Counted from the first letter of the stretch, positions 25,724 to 36,165 are shown. The stretch: 64,000 nucleotides of DNA from Nitrospirota bacterium (GCA_004296885.1 SCVN01000015.1:124001-188000); one strand, 5' to 3'. Made by a program: numbers and translations. Notes: a model not told the origin generated them from the letters alone.

Positions 25724-28621
25724 TCAGCGAGCAGACGCCGGATTCTGCATGCGGGCATCCAGCGCCGTCCGGATGGCTTCCGCCAGCGCGGCAGCCGAAA
25801 AAGGCTTGGACAGGAAGGCATCGCCCAAGTTTTGGACGCCCTGCTGAAGATCCTGATCTTCGGTATATCCGGACATATAGAGCAGGCCGGCGCCGGGCCG
25901 CAAGACGGCAAACCGCTCGGCAAGCCCGCGCCCGTTCATGCCCGGCATCACGACGTCGGTCAGCAAGAGATCGATGGGCGCCGGATCGCGGCCACATAGC
26001 GCTAGGGCTGCCTCGCCATCGGCGGCTTCGAGCACCCGATATCCATGAGACCGCAATACGGCCCCCACAAAATTTCTGACCGCTTCTTCGTCTTCCACCA
26101 CCAGGACCGTCTCCGTGCCGCCAAGAGCCTGGGCTGGCGCGGCCGGAGCCGAACCCGTTTCGATCGCATCTCCGGCGGCGGGGAATTCAATCGTGAAGGT
26201 GCTGCCCAGCCCCGGCTTGCTCTCCGCTGCGATCGTGCCGCCGCTTTTCGTCACAATGCCATATACCATGGCCAGCCCCAATCCCGTTCCCTTCCCCGGA
26301 GCTTTTGTCGTAAAGAAGGGCTCGAAGATATGGGCGAGCGTGTTCTCATCCATCCCCTGTCCCGTATCGGACACCGAGAGCCGAACGAGCGACGACCCCG
26401 GCGCCTGGCCGGGCTTCGCCACGGACTCGGCCGGAACGTTGACCGTCTCGAGCACGAGGCTGCCCCCCTGTGGCATGGCATCGCGGGCGTTGATGGCCAG
26501 ATTCATCAGGACCTGCTCCAACTGCCCCATGTCGGCCTTGATCGGGAACAGCTTCGGTGCCAGGCGTGTCTCCAGCTCAATATGCTCGCCGATCAGACGT
26601 CGGAGCAGCCCCGCGGTATTGCCGACCACCCGATTCACATCCAATGCCCGCGGCTGCACCACCTGCCCCCGGCTGAAGGCCAGAAGCTGGGCGGTCAGCG
26701 CGGCGGCCCGTTCGCTGGCTTTCAATATCTCCTCGGCATGGTCGCGGAGCGGACTGCCGGGGGCCAGCTTCTGGAACAGCATCTCGCCGTATCCGGTGAT
26801 CGCCGTCAGGAGGTTGTTGAAGTCATGAGCGACGCCGCCGGCCAGGCGGCCGATGGCTTCCATCTTCGCCGCCCGCTGGAGCTGTTCCTCCAGATGTTTA
26901 CGCTCGGTGATGTCGCGCATGAAGCAGTGATGCCCGGATTCTGACGGCGATCCGGCCACACTTTTGACCATCATGATGTGCTTATAAAAGACCGTGCCGT
27001 CCTTGCGAACCGCGCGCACTTCGGATTCGGCTTTCCCTTCCCGCAGCATGCGGTCGTAGGTTTCACGGACGATCCGGTGATCGTCAGGATGAACCGTCTG
27101 CGTCCGGGGCATCCCCACCATCTCCTCGGGGGTATAGCCCAGCAAACCGGCATAGATGGGATTGACTTTCACATAGCGTCCCTGCGCATCGATTTCAGAA
27201 ATGCCCGGCATCGCCTGTGCCAACGCCACGTTCTGCTCCCGGAGGATGGCCTCGGCGCGCTGCCGTTCGAGTTCGGCCCCGGCTCTGGTCGCAAAGATGG
27301 CCAGCACCTGTCGGATTTTTTGCTCATCATCCAGCGGCCGATCATGCAGGACGACCAGCAGCCCCAAGACTTTTCCCTGGCGGTCGACTAGCGGCATCCC
27401 GCAATAACCTTCGGCCTGCAACTCGGCCAGAAAGGGATAGTTGGGAAAGTGCCGCTGGACTCCCTGCCCGAAATATTGGGGGTCCTCGGCCACCACACGC
27501 TCACAGGGCGAATCCGCCAGCGCGTACTCGAAGTTCGGCCTAAAGTCTTTCCCCGCCCAGACCGCGATTGTGCGGATGTGCGTCTTGTCCCGCACCACTT
27601 CCCCGACCAGCGCATACCGCACCTTCAGCGCGATGGCCAGGTGGGAAACCAGCGAGTGAAAGAAATCATCCCCCGCCGCCCGGGCCGTCCCCTTCTCGAT
27701 CGCGCCGAGGGCTTCGGCCTGGTCTCGAATTTTCTCCATCGCCGCTTCGATGCGATTCGCCTGATCGATGACGGCTTGATCGTGGGCCTGGATCAGTTGC
27801 TCCTGCACGGCCATCCGTGCCTGCAACCAATTCACCACGTTGATCGCCCGCTCGCCCTTCGCGAGGGCGGCTTCACGGGGCTCCTCCCGCTCGGTAAAAT
27901 CCGCCCGACCGTCGAACGGCAGGAGCGCGATTTTGACGCTCAGCGTCAACGTCCGGAACAGCTCGGCGGTGTCCCGTGGAATGGGCACCCTAGAGAAGAG
28001 GATCACGGTAAAGAGCGAGCCGGACGGCAGCAGACCGCCGAAGCCCAGCACCGACCGCACGCCGTACGGCACCACGAACTGCGCCTGGCCCGGCACGTAG
28101 GGACTACCCAGTGCCTCGGAAACGTGGAAGACGTTGTAACTGGTCTCGTGCCGATCCAGGAGCAATTCCGTGTGCGACTCCAAAATCGTCCCGAGCTCCA
28201 CGCCGAACTGGGTCATGAGTTGGGAAAACATGGGGAACTGGGAAACGAACTGATGGTCGGCGATCGGGATGGCTTTGAAGCGCTTGGATTGATGCCGGTC
28301 GTTCCATTCCGGCAAGAGCCCGGCCGTGGCCATCAAGGTGAAGCAGGGTATACTCGGCGCCGCAGGCCTCGTCCCCAGCAGACCCCTGGCGTAGCGTTGG
28401 AGCTCCTGATCCAGCCCGCCGAACGGATGGGTCTTGAACAGCCGGACGAGGACACAGTCTTTCTTTCCCGTCTCCGAATCGCCAAGGTGTCCATAGAGGT
28501 GGCGGACGATCCGGCCGGCCGCCTCTTCCAGGCTCTGCGCTTCAGCGCCCAGCTTGCGAAGCTCTGCGCCGCATTCGGCCATCTCCTTAAGGGAGAAACG
28601 CGCCAAGTGATACATTGACAT
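25724..28621 (-). CDS. GAF-PAS hybrid sensor histidine kinase with receiver domain
   Basis: The 965-aa cytoplasmic-looking kinase has an N-terminal region of about 250 residues that I cannot assign, then a coiled linker (about 255-305), a GAF domain (about 310-450), a PAS domain (about 460-575), HisKA with phospho-acceptor in GGVAHDFNNLL (His near 598), HATPase (LAINARDAMP, DTGQGMD, GKGTGLGLA) and a receiver with Asp in LLLTDVVMPGMNG near 888. No membrane segment is visible. It could phosphorylate the convergent HD-GYP regulator, but that pairing is inferred only from position. Two nearby ATGs (28621, 28615) are equally possible starts. Confidence 0.92.
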   Translation of the reverse strand: MSMYHLARFSLKEMAECGAELRKLGAEAQSLEEAAGRIVRHLYGHLGDSETGKKDCVLVRLFKTHPFGGLDQELQRYARGLLGTRPAAPSIPCFTLMATAGLLPEWNDRHQSKRFKAIPIADHQFVSQFPMFSQLMTQFGVELGTILESHTELLLDRHETSYNVFHVSEALGSPYVPGQAQFVVPYGVRSVLGFGGLLPSGSLFTVILFSRVPIPRDTAELFRTLTLSVKIALLPFDGRADFTEREEPREAALAKGERAINVVNWLQARMAVQEQLIQAHDQAVIDQANRIEAAMEKIRDQAEALGAIEKGTARAAGDDFFHSLVSHLAIALKVRYALVGEVVRDKTHIRTIAVWAGKDFRPNFEYALADSPCERVVAEDPQYFGQGVQRHFPNYPFLAELQAEGYCGMPLVDRQGKVLGLLVVLHDRPLDDEQKIRQVLAIFATRAGAELERQRAEAILREQNVALAQAMPGISEIDAQGRYVKVNPIYAGLLGYTPEEMVGMPRTQTVHPDDHRIVRETYDRMLREGKAESEVRAVRKDGTVFYKHIMMVKSVAGSPSESGHHCFMRDITERKHLEEQLQRAAKMEAIGRLAGGVAHDFNNLLTAITGYGEMLFQKLAPGSPLRDHAEEILKASERAAALTAQLLAFSRGQVVQPRALDVNRVVGNTAGLLRRLIGEHIELETRLAPKLFPIKADMGQLEQVLMNLAINARDAMPQGGSLVLETVNVPAESVAKPGQAPGSSLVRLSVSDTGQGMDENTLAHIFEPFFTTKAPGKGTGLGLAMVYGIVTKSGGTIAAESKPGLGSTFTIEFPAAGDAIETGSAPAAPAQALGGTETVLVVEDEEAVRNFVGAVLRSHGYRVLEAADGEAALALCGRDPAPIDLLLTDVVMPGMNGRGLAERFAVLRPGAGLLYMSGYTEDQDLQQGVQNLGDAFLSKPFSAAALAEAIRTALDARMQNPASAR

Positions 28622-28754
28622 CCGGCCCCCATTGGCCTTATATTCTACGTCGTTTACGCCGGTGAGTCCTCAGGGTTCGTCCTGCCAGGCACTGAATCCG
28701 GTCAATTCAAATCCACGTCAACCAAACGCTCTCCATCGAGCGGAGGAGTGTGTC

Positions 28755-29261
28755 ATGCCAACGTGCGTTGCCCCCCAATCGTCCCGCAACTGGCTCGGGT
28801 ATCTCTGCGAATCGCAAATGTCCAACGGCTCGATGCCTTCCTGGGAAGCCGCCGCCTATTTTACCGACAACCTGTTTGGAGAGGCCCCGAATCCCCGGCT
28901 GCATGAATCGAAATCCCCGTATGAGTCCATTTCGCTGTTCTTGCAGCGGGTCTACAACCCGATCGTGGAAGCCGCGACCAGGGCGGTGGACCTGCCAGCC
29001 TCCTCGATGATCCACGTTTTCACCGACATCAGCCTGATCGGCAATTCCGCCGTGCTGGTGGTCTATTTCCCCGGCGAGAACCGACCCCATCAGTTGTTGC
29101 TCCTGGACGCCGCTCGGGCCTGGGACCTTGTGTTTCCCGATGCCGATGCGTTCAACGCCTGGGCCGAAGAGCGGTACAACTGGATCATCTCGGCCCTCCA
29201 ATCTGCCGTGGCCAGACAGATGGCCGAGCCCGAGATCGAAGCCGCGACGGCCTCCGTCTAA
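28755..29261 (+). CDS. hypothetical protein
   Basis: I do not recognise this 168-aa protein. It has no signal peptide or membrane segment. It contains an aromatic-rich N-terminal half (SWEAAAYFTDNLFG, YESISLFLQRVYNPIVEAA) and a beta-rich middle (MIHVFTDISLIGNSAVLVVYFPGENR). GGAGGAG lies 8 nt before the ATG at 28755, which decides the start over an open frame from 28632. It is followed by a perfect stem-loop that probably terminates it and metH on the other strand. Confidence 0.75.
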   Translation: MPTCVAPQSSRNWLGYLCESQMSNGSMPSWEAAAYFTDNLFGEAPNPRLHESKSPYESISLFLQRVYNPIVEAATRAVDLPASSMIHVFTDISLIGNSAVLVVYFPGENRPHQLLLLDAARAWDLVFPDADAFNAWAEERYNWIISALQSAVARQMAEPEIEAATASV

Positions 29262-29278
29262 CCGATAACCTCCTGAGC

Positions 29279-29309
29279 CTCTGCGGAGCGCACCCCCGTC
29301 TCCGCAGAG
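29279..29309. terminator. bidirectional stem-loop terminator candidate
   Basis: CTCTGCGGAG (29279-29288) and CTCCGCAGAG (29300-29309) form a perfect 10-bp stem with an 11-nt loop, between the convergent ends of the 168-aa gene and metH. There is no long T-run on either side. Confidence 0.6.
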
Positions 29310-29310
29310 C

Positions 29311-32300
29311 TCATGATCCCGCCCCCCCCGCCGGATCGTAATTCAAGTTGGGCGCCAACCAGCGTTCCATCTCCCGCAGATCCATCCGCTTGCGCCGGGC
29401 GTAGTCCGCAACCTGATCGCGGCCGAGCTTCCCGACGGCGAAGTACGTGGATTCGGGATGGGCGAAATAGAGCCCGCTGACCGAACTGGCCGGACACATC
29501 GCAAAACTTTCCGTGAGCGTGATCCCCGCCTGTTTCTCCGCCTGCAACAGATCGAACAGCAGCCGCTTCTCCGTATGGTCCGGACAGGCAGGATACCCGG
29601 GAGCGGGACGGATGCCCCGATACTTCTCCTTGATCAACTCCTCGTTCGAGAGCCGCTCGATTTTGCCGTAGCCCCACTCCTCCCGAACCTGCTGGTGCAG
29701 ACACTCCGCAAAGGCTTCCGCCAGCCGGTCGGCCAACGCCTTGGCCATGATCGAGTTATAGTCGTCATGGTCTTTCTCGAACCTGGCGCAGAGGCGGTCC
29801 AGGCCGACGCCCGTAGTCACGGCAAAGACGCCCAGGTAATCCGCGAGCCCGGTGAATTTGGGCGCGATATAATCGGCGAGAGCCAGATTGTGCTGATCCG
29901 CCGGCTTCTCGCTCTGCTGGCGGAGCGTGTGAAAGACCGTCCGTACGACCCGGCGGGTGTCATCCTCATAGACCTCGATGTCGTCCCCGACCGAATTGGC
30001 CGGGAAGAACCCATAGACCCCGCGGGCGGTGAGCAGTTTGCCGGCCACAATCTCCTTGAGCAACTGTTGCGCCTCCGCAAACAATTCCTTGGCCTTGGCG
30101 CCGACCGTCGCGTCCTCCAGAATCTGGGGGTAATGTCCGCGCAACTCCCAGGCATGGAAAAACGGCGACCAGTCGATGAACGGCACGAGCCGCTCCAGAG
30201 GAAACGCCTCCAGCACTTTGGGGCCGAGGAACGAAGGCTGGGGCCGGTCCACGGCCGGCCAGTCGAACGAAGGCTGGCCCTGCCGCGCCTGCTCCAGCGT
30301 CAACAGCGGCTTCGCCGTTTTGGTTTGATGCGCGTGACGGATCTGCTCCTGATCCGTTCGGGTCTTTTCGAGAAAAGCCGCTCGTTGGTCCTGACTGATC
30401 AACTGACTGACCACCCCGACCGCGCGGGACGCATCCAGCACATGCACCACGGGCGATGCGTAGGCCGGCGCGATCTTGACCGCCGTATGGGCTTTGCTGG
30501 TGGTCGCCCCGCCGATGAGCAGGGGCACATGAAACCCCTCGCGCGCCATCTCGCCCGCAACGTGGACCATCTCATCCAGCGAGGGGGTGATCAGGCCGCT
30601 GAGGCCGATCATATCCACCTTCAGGTCGCGCGCGGTCTGGAGGATCTTCTCGCAGGGCACCATGACCCCGAGGTCGGTGATCTCATAGCCGTTGCAGCCC
30701 AGCACTACGCCGACGATGTTTTTCCCGATGTCGTGGACATCGCCCTTCACCGTGGCCAGGAGCACCTTGCCCTGGGCCTGGTAACTACCCAGCTTCTGCT
30801 TCTCGGCTTCCATGAAGGGCAGGAGATAGGCCACGGCCTTTTTCATGACCCGCGCGCTCTTCACCACCTGGGGCAGAAACATCTTGCCGGCCCCGAAGAG
30901 ATCGCCGACGATGTTCATGCCGGCCATCAACGGACCTTCGATGACGTGCAGCGGCCGATCGTATTTCTGCCGCGCCTCCTCCACGTCAGCTTCGATGTGC
31001 TCCACGATCCCCTTTACCAACGCGTGCGAGAGCCGTTCTTCGACCGTGCCCTTCCGCCAGACATCCTCCTCCACCACTGCCTTGCCCCGTTGCTTGACCG
31101 ACTCCGCGAAGGTCACCAACCGCTCGGTGGCGTCGGGGCGCCGGTTCAGCAGCACGTCCTCCACCAGCTCCAGCAGGTCCTTGGGAATCTCCTCGTACAC
31201 GGCCAGCTGTCCCGCGTTGACGATGCCCATGTCCAGCCCGGCCTTGATCGCGTGGTAGAGAAAAGCCGAATGCATGGCTTCCCGCACGACGTTGTTGCCG
31301 CGGAACGAGAAGGAAATGTTGCTCACCCCCCCGCTCACCTTGCACAGGGGGAGCGTCGCCTTGATCCGCCTGGTCGCTTCGATGAAGTTCACCGCATAGT
31401 TGTTGTGTTCCTCGATGCCGGTGGCGACGGTCAGGATGTTCGGGTCGAAGATGATGTCTTGCGGCGGAAATCCGACCTTCTCGGTCAGCAACTTGTAGGC
31501 GCGGGTGCAAATTTCAACCTTGCGCTCCAGCGTATCCGCCTGACCGACTTCGTCGAAAGCCATCACGACGACCGCCGCCCCGTACCGCCGAACCAGGCGC
31601 GCCTGGCGGAGAAACGCCTCTTCCCCCTCCTTCAGGCTGATCGAGTTCACCACCGCCTTGCCCTGCACGCACTTGAGGCCCGCCTCGATGACCGACCATT
31701 TGGAGCTGTCGATCATGATCGGCACGCGGGCGATGTCCGGCTCGGAGGCGACCAGGTGGAGAAATTTCTCCATCACCGCCTTCGAATCCAGCATGCCCTC
31801 GTCCACGTTCACGTCGACGATTTGCGCGCCGCCCTCCACCTGCTGCCGGGCGACGCTCAACGCCTCTTCGTACTGGCCGCCCAGGATCAGCTTGGAGAAC
31901 TGGGGGGAGCCAGTCACATTGGTCCGCTCGCCGATGTTGATGAAGTTCATGTCCGGCCTGATCGTCAGCGGCTCCAGCCCGCTCAGGCGGGTATAGGGCT
32001 CCGGCTTGGCCGGCACATGGGGCGGACAATCCCGGACCGATTCGGCGATGGCCCGGATATGAGCCGGGGTCGTCCCGCAGCAGCCGCCCACGATGTTCAC
32101 CCAGCCCTGCGAGGCGAAGTCCCGCAAATCGGCGCCCATAATCTGCGGCGTCTCGTCGAACCCGCCGAAGGCGTTGGGCAGGCCGGCATTGGGATAACAG
32201 CTGATGGGGACCGGCGCGATCCGGGCCAGTTCTTCGATGTAGGGACGCATCTCCTTGGCGCCGAGCGCGCAGTTGATCCCCACGCTGAGCAGCGGCATGT

Positions 32301-33018
32301 GGGAGATGGAGTTCCAGAAGGCCTCCACCGTCTGCCCGGAGAGCGTGCGCCCGCTCCGGTCCGTGATCGTCACCGAGACCATCACCGGCACGCGCCGGCC
32401 CGCCTCCTCGAAATACTGATCGATCGCGAACAGGGCGGCTTTGAGATTCAGCGTATCGAAGACCGTTTCGCACAGGAGCAGATCCACGCCTCCGTCCATC
32501 AGGCCGCGGACCTGCTCGGTGTAGGCCGCCACCAGTTGATCGTAGGTGACCGCCCGAAACGCGGCATTGTTCACGTCGGGGGACATGGAAGCCGTACGGT
32601 TGGTGGGCCCGACCGCCCCGGCCACAAAATGCGGGCGATCCGGCGTGGTTTCCATCACCGTGTCGACGGCCCGGCGGGCGACTCTGGCCCCGGCCAAATT
32701 CAGGTCATAGGCCAGCGACTCCAGCTTGTAGTCCGCCATTGAAATGGACGTGGAATTGAACGTGTTGGTTTCGATGATGTCGGCGCCCGCCTCCAGAAAC
32801 TGACGGTGGATGCCGGCCACGATCTCCGGCTGCGTGATGCAGAGCAAATCGTTGCAGCCCTTCAGGTCGTGGCTATGCGCGGCAAACTGCCGTCCCCGAA
32901 AGGCGGCTTCATCCAGCTTGTGCGTCTGGATCATCGTACCCATCGCCCCGTCAATGACGACGATGCGGCGCTGCATGATCCGACGGAGAGTCTCAGCCCC
33001 GTCTATTTCTCGTCCCAT
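29311..33018 (-). CDS. metH: cobalamin-dependent methionine synthase
   Basis: MetH transfers a methyl group from methyltetrahydrofolate to homocysteine through methylcobalamin. At 1235 aa all four modules are present: homocysteine-binding barrel (about 1-340; Zn cysteines in [10 protein letters not shown] and [14 protein letters not shown]), pterin-binding barrel (about 350-640; [17 protein letters not shown]), B12 cap and Rossmann domains (about 650-890; cobalamin motif [12 protein letters not shown]), and the AdoMet reactivation domain (about 910-1225; [17 protein letters not shown]). GAGAGGAAC precedes the ATG. It makes the window's organism dependent on B12 for this reaction. A 1094-codon antisense frame is a shadow. 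Confidence 0.99.
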   Translation of the reverse strand: MGREIDGAETLRRIMQRRIVVIDGAMGTMIQTHKLDEAAFRGRQFAAHSHDLKGCNDLLCITQPEIVAGIHRQFLEAGADIIETNTFNSTSISMADYKLESLAYDLNLAGARVARRAVDTVMETTPDRPHFVAGAVGPTNRTASMSPDVNNAAFRAVTYDQLVAAYTEQVRGLMDGGVDLLLCETVFDTLNLKAALFAIDQYFEEAGRRVPVMVSVTITDRSGRTLSGQTVEAFWNSISHMPLLSVGINCALGAKEMRPYIEELARIAPVPISCYPNAGLPNAFGGFDETPQIMGADLRDFASQGWVNIVGGCCGTTPAHIRAIAESVRDCPPHVPAKPEPYTRLSGLEPLTIRPDMNFINIGERTNVTGSPQFSKLILGGQYEEALSVARQQVEGGAQIVDVNVDEGMLDSKAVMEKFLHLVASEPDIARVPIMIDSSKWSVIEAGLKCVQGKAVVNSISLKEGEEAFLRQARLVRRYGAAVVVMAFDEVGQADTLERKVEICTRAYKLLTEKVGFPPQDIIFDPNILTVATGIEEHNNYAVNFIEATRRIKATLPLCKVSGGVSNISFSFRGNNVVREAMHSAFLYHAIKAGLDMGIVNAGQLAVYEEIPKDLLELVEDVLLNRRPDATERLVTFAESVKQRGKAVVEEDVWRKGTVEERLSHALVKGIVEHIEADVEEARQKYDRPLHVIEGPLMAGMNIVGDLFGAGKMFLPQVVKSARVMKKAVAYLLPFMEAEKQKLGSYQAQGKVLLATVKGDVHDIGKNIVGVVLGCNGYEITDLGVMVPCEKILQTARDLKVDMIGLSGLITPSLDEMVHVAGEMAREGFHVPLLIGGATTSKAHTAVKIAPAYASPVVHVLDASRAVGVVSQLISQDQRAAFLEKTRTDQEQIRHAHQTKTAKPLLTLEQARQGQPSFDWPAVDRPQPSFLGPKVLEAFPLERLVPFIDWSPFFHAWELRGHYPQILEDATVGAKAKELFAEAQQLLKEIVAGKLLTARGVYGFFPANSVGDDIEVYEDDTRRVVRTVFHTLRQQSEKPADQHNLALADYIAPKFTGLADYLGVFAVTTGVGLDRLCARFEKDHDDYNSIMAKALADRLAEAFAECLHQQVREEWGYGKIERLSNEELIKEKYRGIRPAPGYPACPDHTEKRLLFDLLQAEKQAGITLTESFAMCPASSVSGLYFAHPESTYFAVGKLGRDQVADYARRKRMDLREMERWLAPNLNYDPAGGAGS

Positions 33019-33068
33019 TGTTCCTCTCGGAATATGACTGTAAACCGGCTCTACATCTGAGAATTCGC

Positions 33069-33097
33069 ACTATACTGGAACACCGGAAACCGCGCAA
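33069..33097 (-). promoter_or_regulatory. possible metH promoter
   Basis: On the minus strand TTGCGC (33092-33097) and TATAGT (33069-33074) are 17 bp apart, about 50 nt before the metH start. The -10 is good and the -35 only half matches consensus. Confidence 0.4.
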
Positions 33098-33173
33098 GAC
33101 GCGGCCTTCCCGCTGCCGTGATTCCCGACCGCACCAGAACATTGACAGCCGTGCGCTACCGTCATCCGTTGCC

Positions 33174-33202
33174 TTGACTTTGCACAGACCCGTGGATAGG
33201 AT
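33174..33202 (+). promoter_or_regulatory. sigma70 promoter
   Basis: TTGACT (33174-33179) and TAGGAT (33197-33202) are 17 bp apart and point to a start near 33209. The GTG start codon of the next gene follows at 33224 with GAGGG in between, so the leader is very short. Confidence 0.6.
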
Positions 33203-33223
33203 GCGCAGGGACTGAGGGTTTTC

Positions 33224-34048
33224 GTGACTGCGCACACCTTCAACGTTTCTCTCCCGTTCATTTTTCCCCCTCTACGGCTATCCTTGCGTTCGTTCGCGGC
33301 CTCTGCGCTGGGACTCTTTGTGGTGCTTCTTCTCGGTCCGAGCCGTTCCGAAGCCGCCGCCATTTTCGAGGATGGTTACCTGGGGCTCACGCAAGTTGAG
33401 CTTCGTGCCAAGCTGGGCCAGCCTCAGGCCGTCCGCGACCGGAAAGCCGCCCTGCGGGTATTCAACTACTATTCCTTTTCGGATTGGGAAAAATTCTACA
33501 AGAAATTGGTCGCCCCGCAGAACGGCGAGGATGTCTACACGTACAAGCGGGACGGCGTGGATGTCCGCTACTCCTTCGGCTACGTCACGGACCTGAGCGA
33601 CACGTCGGATGCTCCGCCGCTCTATGTCAATCTGGTGGACATCGAGTTTTCCCCCGCCGTGCCGATCGAGCGGATATCCTCACTGGTGCCTGAATTCCGC
33701 CCGCCGGTTGAACCGGCGGCGCCGGCGTTTCGCTCCAATATCTGGGTGCTGGTGTTCAAAGGCCAGCCTTCTCCTGCGGCACGCTTTATCGTGCGCGAAC
33801 AGGCCAAAGACCGGCTGGACTGGACCCTGGCATTCCAACTGTTCACGTTGCAGGGCCTGCCGGAGTTCCTGACTCTCAAGGCCCCCATCGACCGGCTGGA
33901 GATCAGCGCGCAAAGCATCCAACTGGTCAAGCAGCGCCAACGGCTCACACACGAGCCGATCCTCAACCCTTTCTCTCCGGAATTTTCCCGCCAGGCCCCT
34001 CCGCCGCCTCAGGCCAAAAAGATTCCCCTGCCCAAGTACGCCGACTAG
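33224..34048 (+). CDS. hypothetical exported protein
   Basis: This 274-aa protein starts with GTG and has a hydrophobic segment (residues about 27-42) ending at SEAAA, which looks like a signal peptide. The mature part begins with a short segment reminiscent of BamE/SmpA-type envelope proteins (GLTQVELRAKLGQPQAV) but is longer and otherwise unrecognised. It ends in a proline-rich tail (APPPPQAKKIPLPKYAD). The promoter at 33174 serves it alone. It lies convergent to a DUF2784 gene, with an inverted repeat between them. Confidence 0.75.
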   Translation: MTAHTFNVSLPFIFPPLRLSLRSFAASALGLFVVLLLGPSRSEAAAIFEDGYLGLTQVELRAKLGQPQAVRDRKAALRVFNYYSFSDWEKFYKKLVAPQNGEDVYTYKRDGVDVRYSFGYVTDLSDTSDAPPLYVNLVDIEFSPAVPIERISSLVPEFRPPVEPAAPAFRSNIWVLVFKGQPSPAARFIVREQAKDRLDWTLAFQLFTLQGLPEFLTLKAPIDRLEISAQSIQLVKQRQRLTHEPILNPFSPEFSRQAPPPPQAKKIPLPKYAD

Positions 34049-34050
34049 CT

Positions 34051-34131
34051 AAAAGTTGGAAAGTCCGTAAAGCCCATCAAGTCGTCAGGTCTGAAGTCTC
34101 ACTTTGATAACTTTACGACTTTCAGACTTTT
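34051..34131. repeat. AT-rich inverted repeat, AAGTC family, copy 1
   Basis: The left arm 34051-34082 (starting AAAAGTTGGAAAGTCCG) and the right arm 34101-34131 are largely complementary. Related elements lie at 54566-54664 and 58985-59088. The right arm overlaps the end of the DUF2784 gene and supplies its stop codon (AAA GTC TGA). Confidence 0.75.
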
Positions 34132-34469
34132 CGCCTGTAGACCCAGACTGAGAGTCCGACCACGCACATAGTGGCAACCAGCAGCATCAGCGGAGGGACC
34201 CGCAGATAAACCAACCGTTCGGCGTAATGGGCGAGGAAGTCTCCTGTGTACGTCAAGGTCGGATCGTGTTGCCGGCGGAGCCAGACCTCCAGGTAGGTCA
34301 GGGGACAGACCCAGTGGAACAGTTGCAGGCAGACACTGAACACCAGGGCTCCCACATGAAGCCATTTCCCCCAGCGACACCGTCGGACCAGCAGCGCGCC
34401 GAACAGGAGAAAGCCGATCCAGAGGAGATGGATGAGGACGACGAAGTCAGCAGCCAACTTCCAGGCCAT
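34122..34469 (-). CDS. DUF2784 family membrane protein
   Basis: The 115-aa protein has three to four hydrophobic segments and the family pattern: MAWKLAADFVVLIHLLWIGF at the start, then a CRWGKWLHVGAL segment and HWVCPLTYLEVWLRRQ. Function is unknown; the family is inner-membrane. GGGAGG precedes the ATG at 34469, which is preferred over an open frame to 34553. The last codons lie within an AAGTC-type repeat, so the C-terminus was probably altered by that element's insertion. Confidence 0.85.
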   Translation of the reverse strand: MAWKLAADFVVLIHLLWIGFLLFGALLVRRCRWGKWLHVGALVFSVCLQLFHWVCPLTYLEVWLRRQHDPTLTYTGDFLAHYAERLVYLRVPPLMLLVATMCVVGLSVWVYRRKV

Positions 34470-34492
34470 GGCCCTCCCGCAAATAGCACCGT

Positions 34493-34861
34493 CTACGCTT
34501 CTTCGAAACGAATGTCTTTGGCATCCGCCAGGGAAAGATAGGGCTCGCCCCATTGCCGGGGGCTAAGCAGGCTCCACTCTTCCGCCAAGGCAACCGGTTT
34601 CATCCTGATGCCCCAAAGCCCCCCAAAGACCAGATAGGCCAAGCCGGCCCCGGAATCCTCGACCAACTGTGCAGAGGCGGGACAGAGCGGATGCTCCTGA
34701 TCATCCGTCCAGCCGGTCACCCAGCACCACTCTCCTTGCGCACTCCGTTCGTAGCTCCGGACCTGCGTGACCCGCTTCGCCAGCCCCGCCTCCTTGAACC
34801 GGGCAAAGACCGACTGTTCGCAGTTGGGATTGCTCTCAACCTCAACGAACATGGCACTCAT
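34493..34861 (-). CDS. hypothetical protein
   Basis: This 122-aa soluble protein is not recognised. It has scattered cysteines (NPNCEQSVF, GEWCWVTGW, HPLCPAS) and tryptophans and no signal sequence. It reads into the next gene (DUF2784) with a 23-bp gap on the same strand, so the two may be co-transcribed. Codon use matches its neighbours and there is no antisense competitor, which supports it being real. Confidence 0.7.
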   Translation of the reverse strand: MSAMFVEVESNPNCEQSVFARFKEAGLAKRVTQVRSYERSAQGEWCWVTGWTDDQEHPLCPASAQLVEDSGAGLAYLVFGGLWGIRMKPVALAEEWSLLSPRQWGEPYLSLADAKDIRFEEA

Positions 34862-34916
34862 CCGTCACCGGTTGGCTTGACGGTCCTTTCATACGGCTGT
34901 TAGACTGCGCCGCGTC

Positions 34917-35357
34917 ATGACAACATCTCACGGTCACATCCAGGATACTCCCCGGCCCAACGCTTTGGCTGCGTCCGACCTGGCGCACGCGCAACCCCCT
35001 GCCGATCCGGTCCCGTCCGAGCCAACGTCATGGATGTGCCGGAAACCGGTCCGGGCCGCAATCTACACCGGCATGGCCGTGCTCTTCCTGCTCATGCTGA
35101 CCTGGCGCTACCTGCCGGGCTACCTGGACCCGACGTTCGAAAAGCACATCCAAAACAAGCAGGTCATGATCGGCATGACGAAGCAGCAGGTCCTCAAGGC
35201 CTGGGGCTCGCCCTATACGATCAACGTGAGCTATACGAAAGAGGGTATCAGGCGGGAAGAATGGATTTTCGAGGACTGGAAGGACTCGGCCACCGTCAAG
35301 CACCGCTACCTCTACTTTGAAGAGGATACCCTGGTGAGCGGCTGGTATTACCAGTAA
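34917..35357 (+). CDS. membrane-anchored BamE/SmpA-like domain protein
   Basis: The 146-aa protein has a Pro-rich N-terminal cytoplasmic part, one membrane segment (AAIYTGMAVLFLLMLTW, residues about 48-64) and a C-terminal domain with the pattern KQVMIGMTKQQVLKAWGSP typical of SmpA/OmlA (BamE-fold) domains, followed by EEWIFEDW and a beta-rich end. Envelope assembly or stability is the usual setting for this fold. The exact role is unknown. It is divergent from the 122-aa gene and convergent with the DUF2007 gene. Confidence 0.75.
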   Translation: MTTSHGHIQDTPRPNALAASDLAHAQPPADPVPSEPTSWMCRKPVRAAIYTGMAVLFLLMLTWRYLPGYLDPTFEKHIQNKQVMIGMTKQQVLKAWGSPYTINVSYTKEGIRREEWIFEDWKDSATVKHRYLYFEEDTLVSGWYYQ

Positions 35358-35360
35358 GCG

Positions 35361-35600
35361 TCACCCGGCTTCGCCGAGATCGTGCGGCAACGTCAGCCGC
35401 CCCAACAACGTGCCGGCCCGCCCCAATTCCGATTCATGCACCATCACCTCGCGCCGATTGAAGGGCAAGGACAGCCCAGGGTACAAGCCGCCGAAGTGTT
35501 CGTTCTTGACAAAATACCGGATTCCGTTGCCGTCCAACAGGCTCTTGATCAGCGCCAGCTCTCCTTCGTCCTGCGGCTCGATCAGCCTGACCATGTCCAT
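35361..35600 (-). CDS. DUF2007 domain protein
   Basis: This 79-aa protein matches the short DUF2007 family (putative signal-transducing, PII-like fold): LIEPQDEGELALIKSLLDGNGIRYFVKNE followed by REVMVHESELGRAGTLL. The ATG at 35600 has GAGGG upstream and lies 13 bp after the DUF1499 gene, so the pair is likely an operon. A longer open frame exists but overlaps that gene. Confidence 0.8.
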   Translation of the reverse strand: MDMVRLIEPQDEGELALIKSLLDGNGIRYFVKNEHFGGLYPGLSLPFNRREVMVHESELGRAGTLLGRLTLPHDLGEAG

Positions 35601-35613
35601 GCAACCCTCGTTG

Positions 35614-36075
35614 CTACCGATGTTCGTCGGGACGTTGCAGTTGGGCATCCAGCGCTTCGAAGAAGGCGCGAATGTTTCTGGCATTCTGTCCGAAGTCCCC
35701 TTTCCCGACACGCGAGGCGGACCGGACCGACACCACCGTTTTGCCCTCTTCGTCCCGCACCCGGATCGTCACATCGTCCACAAACCGGAAGAGACGGCTG
35801 GTGGCCTCGGCTCTGATCTCCCCCGACTCAGGCCGATGAGCAACCAACGACCAGCGTGGAAGACGATGGATCGCATGCAGCGCCGCGTCGAACACCAGCT
35901 CTGGCTTGGCCGCATAGGTACGTGGGACGAGATCCGGATATTCCGGCGTCTTGCCGGTTTCCACATCATTGATCACCGGCCAACAGCCAGTCAGCGAAAC
36001 GAGGAAGACGCCCAGGACAGCCAGACCGACGAGGACCGTCATCATGCCGGTGCGCAAGGCCTCTCTCCGTTCCAT
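35614..36075 (-). CDS. DUF1499 family lipoprotein
   Basis: The 153-aa protein has a signal peptide with lipobox LTGC (TVLVGLAVLGVFLVSLTGCWP). The mature domain fits DUF1499: LVFDAALHAIHRLPRWSL, a beta strand DVTIRVRDEEGKTVVSVRSASRVG and the closing DFGQNARNIRAFFEAL. Function is unknown. It is transcribed with the DUF2007 gene. The start at 36075 is chosen because it puts the signal peptide at the N-terminus. Confidence 0.8.
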   Translation of the reverse strand: MERREALRTGMMTVLVGLAVLGVFLVSLTGCWPVINDVETGKTPEYPDLVPRTYAAKPELVFDAALHAIHRLPRWSLVAHRPESGEIRAEATSRLFRFVDDVTIRVRDEEGKTVVSVRSASRVGKGDFGQNARNIRAFFEALDAQLQRPDEHR

Positions 36076-36165
36076 TGTGGCCCGATTGTCTTTTGCTTGT
36101 CGAACCCCGTACACTCAGTGTGGCCAGGGGAAAGATAGAAGACCGCCTGGGCCTGAGAGCCTCTG

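Noticed and set aside
29458-32742. 1094-codon open frame on the plus strand
   Set aside because: It mirrors MetH, all of whose domains are present on the minus strand. Its own translation has no recognisable motifs.
33019-33223. possible cobalamin riboswitch upstream of metH
   Set aside because: No B12-box-like sequence or long structured leader is visible; the divergent promoters fill the spacer.
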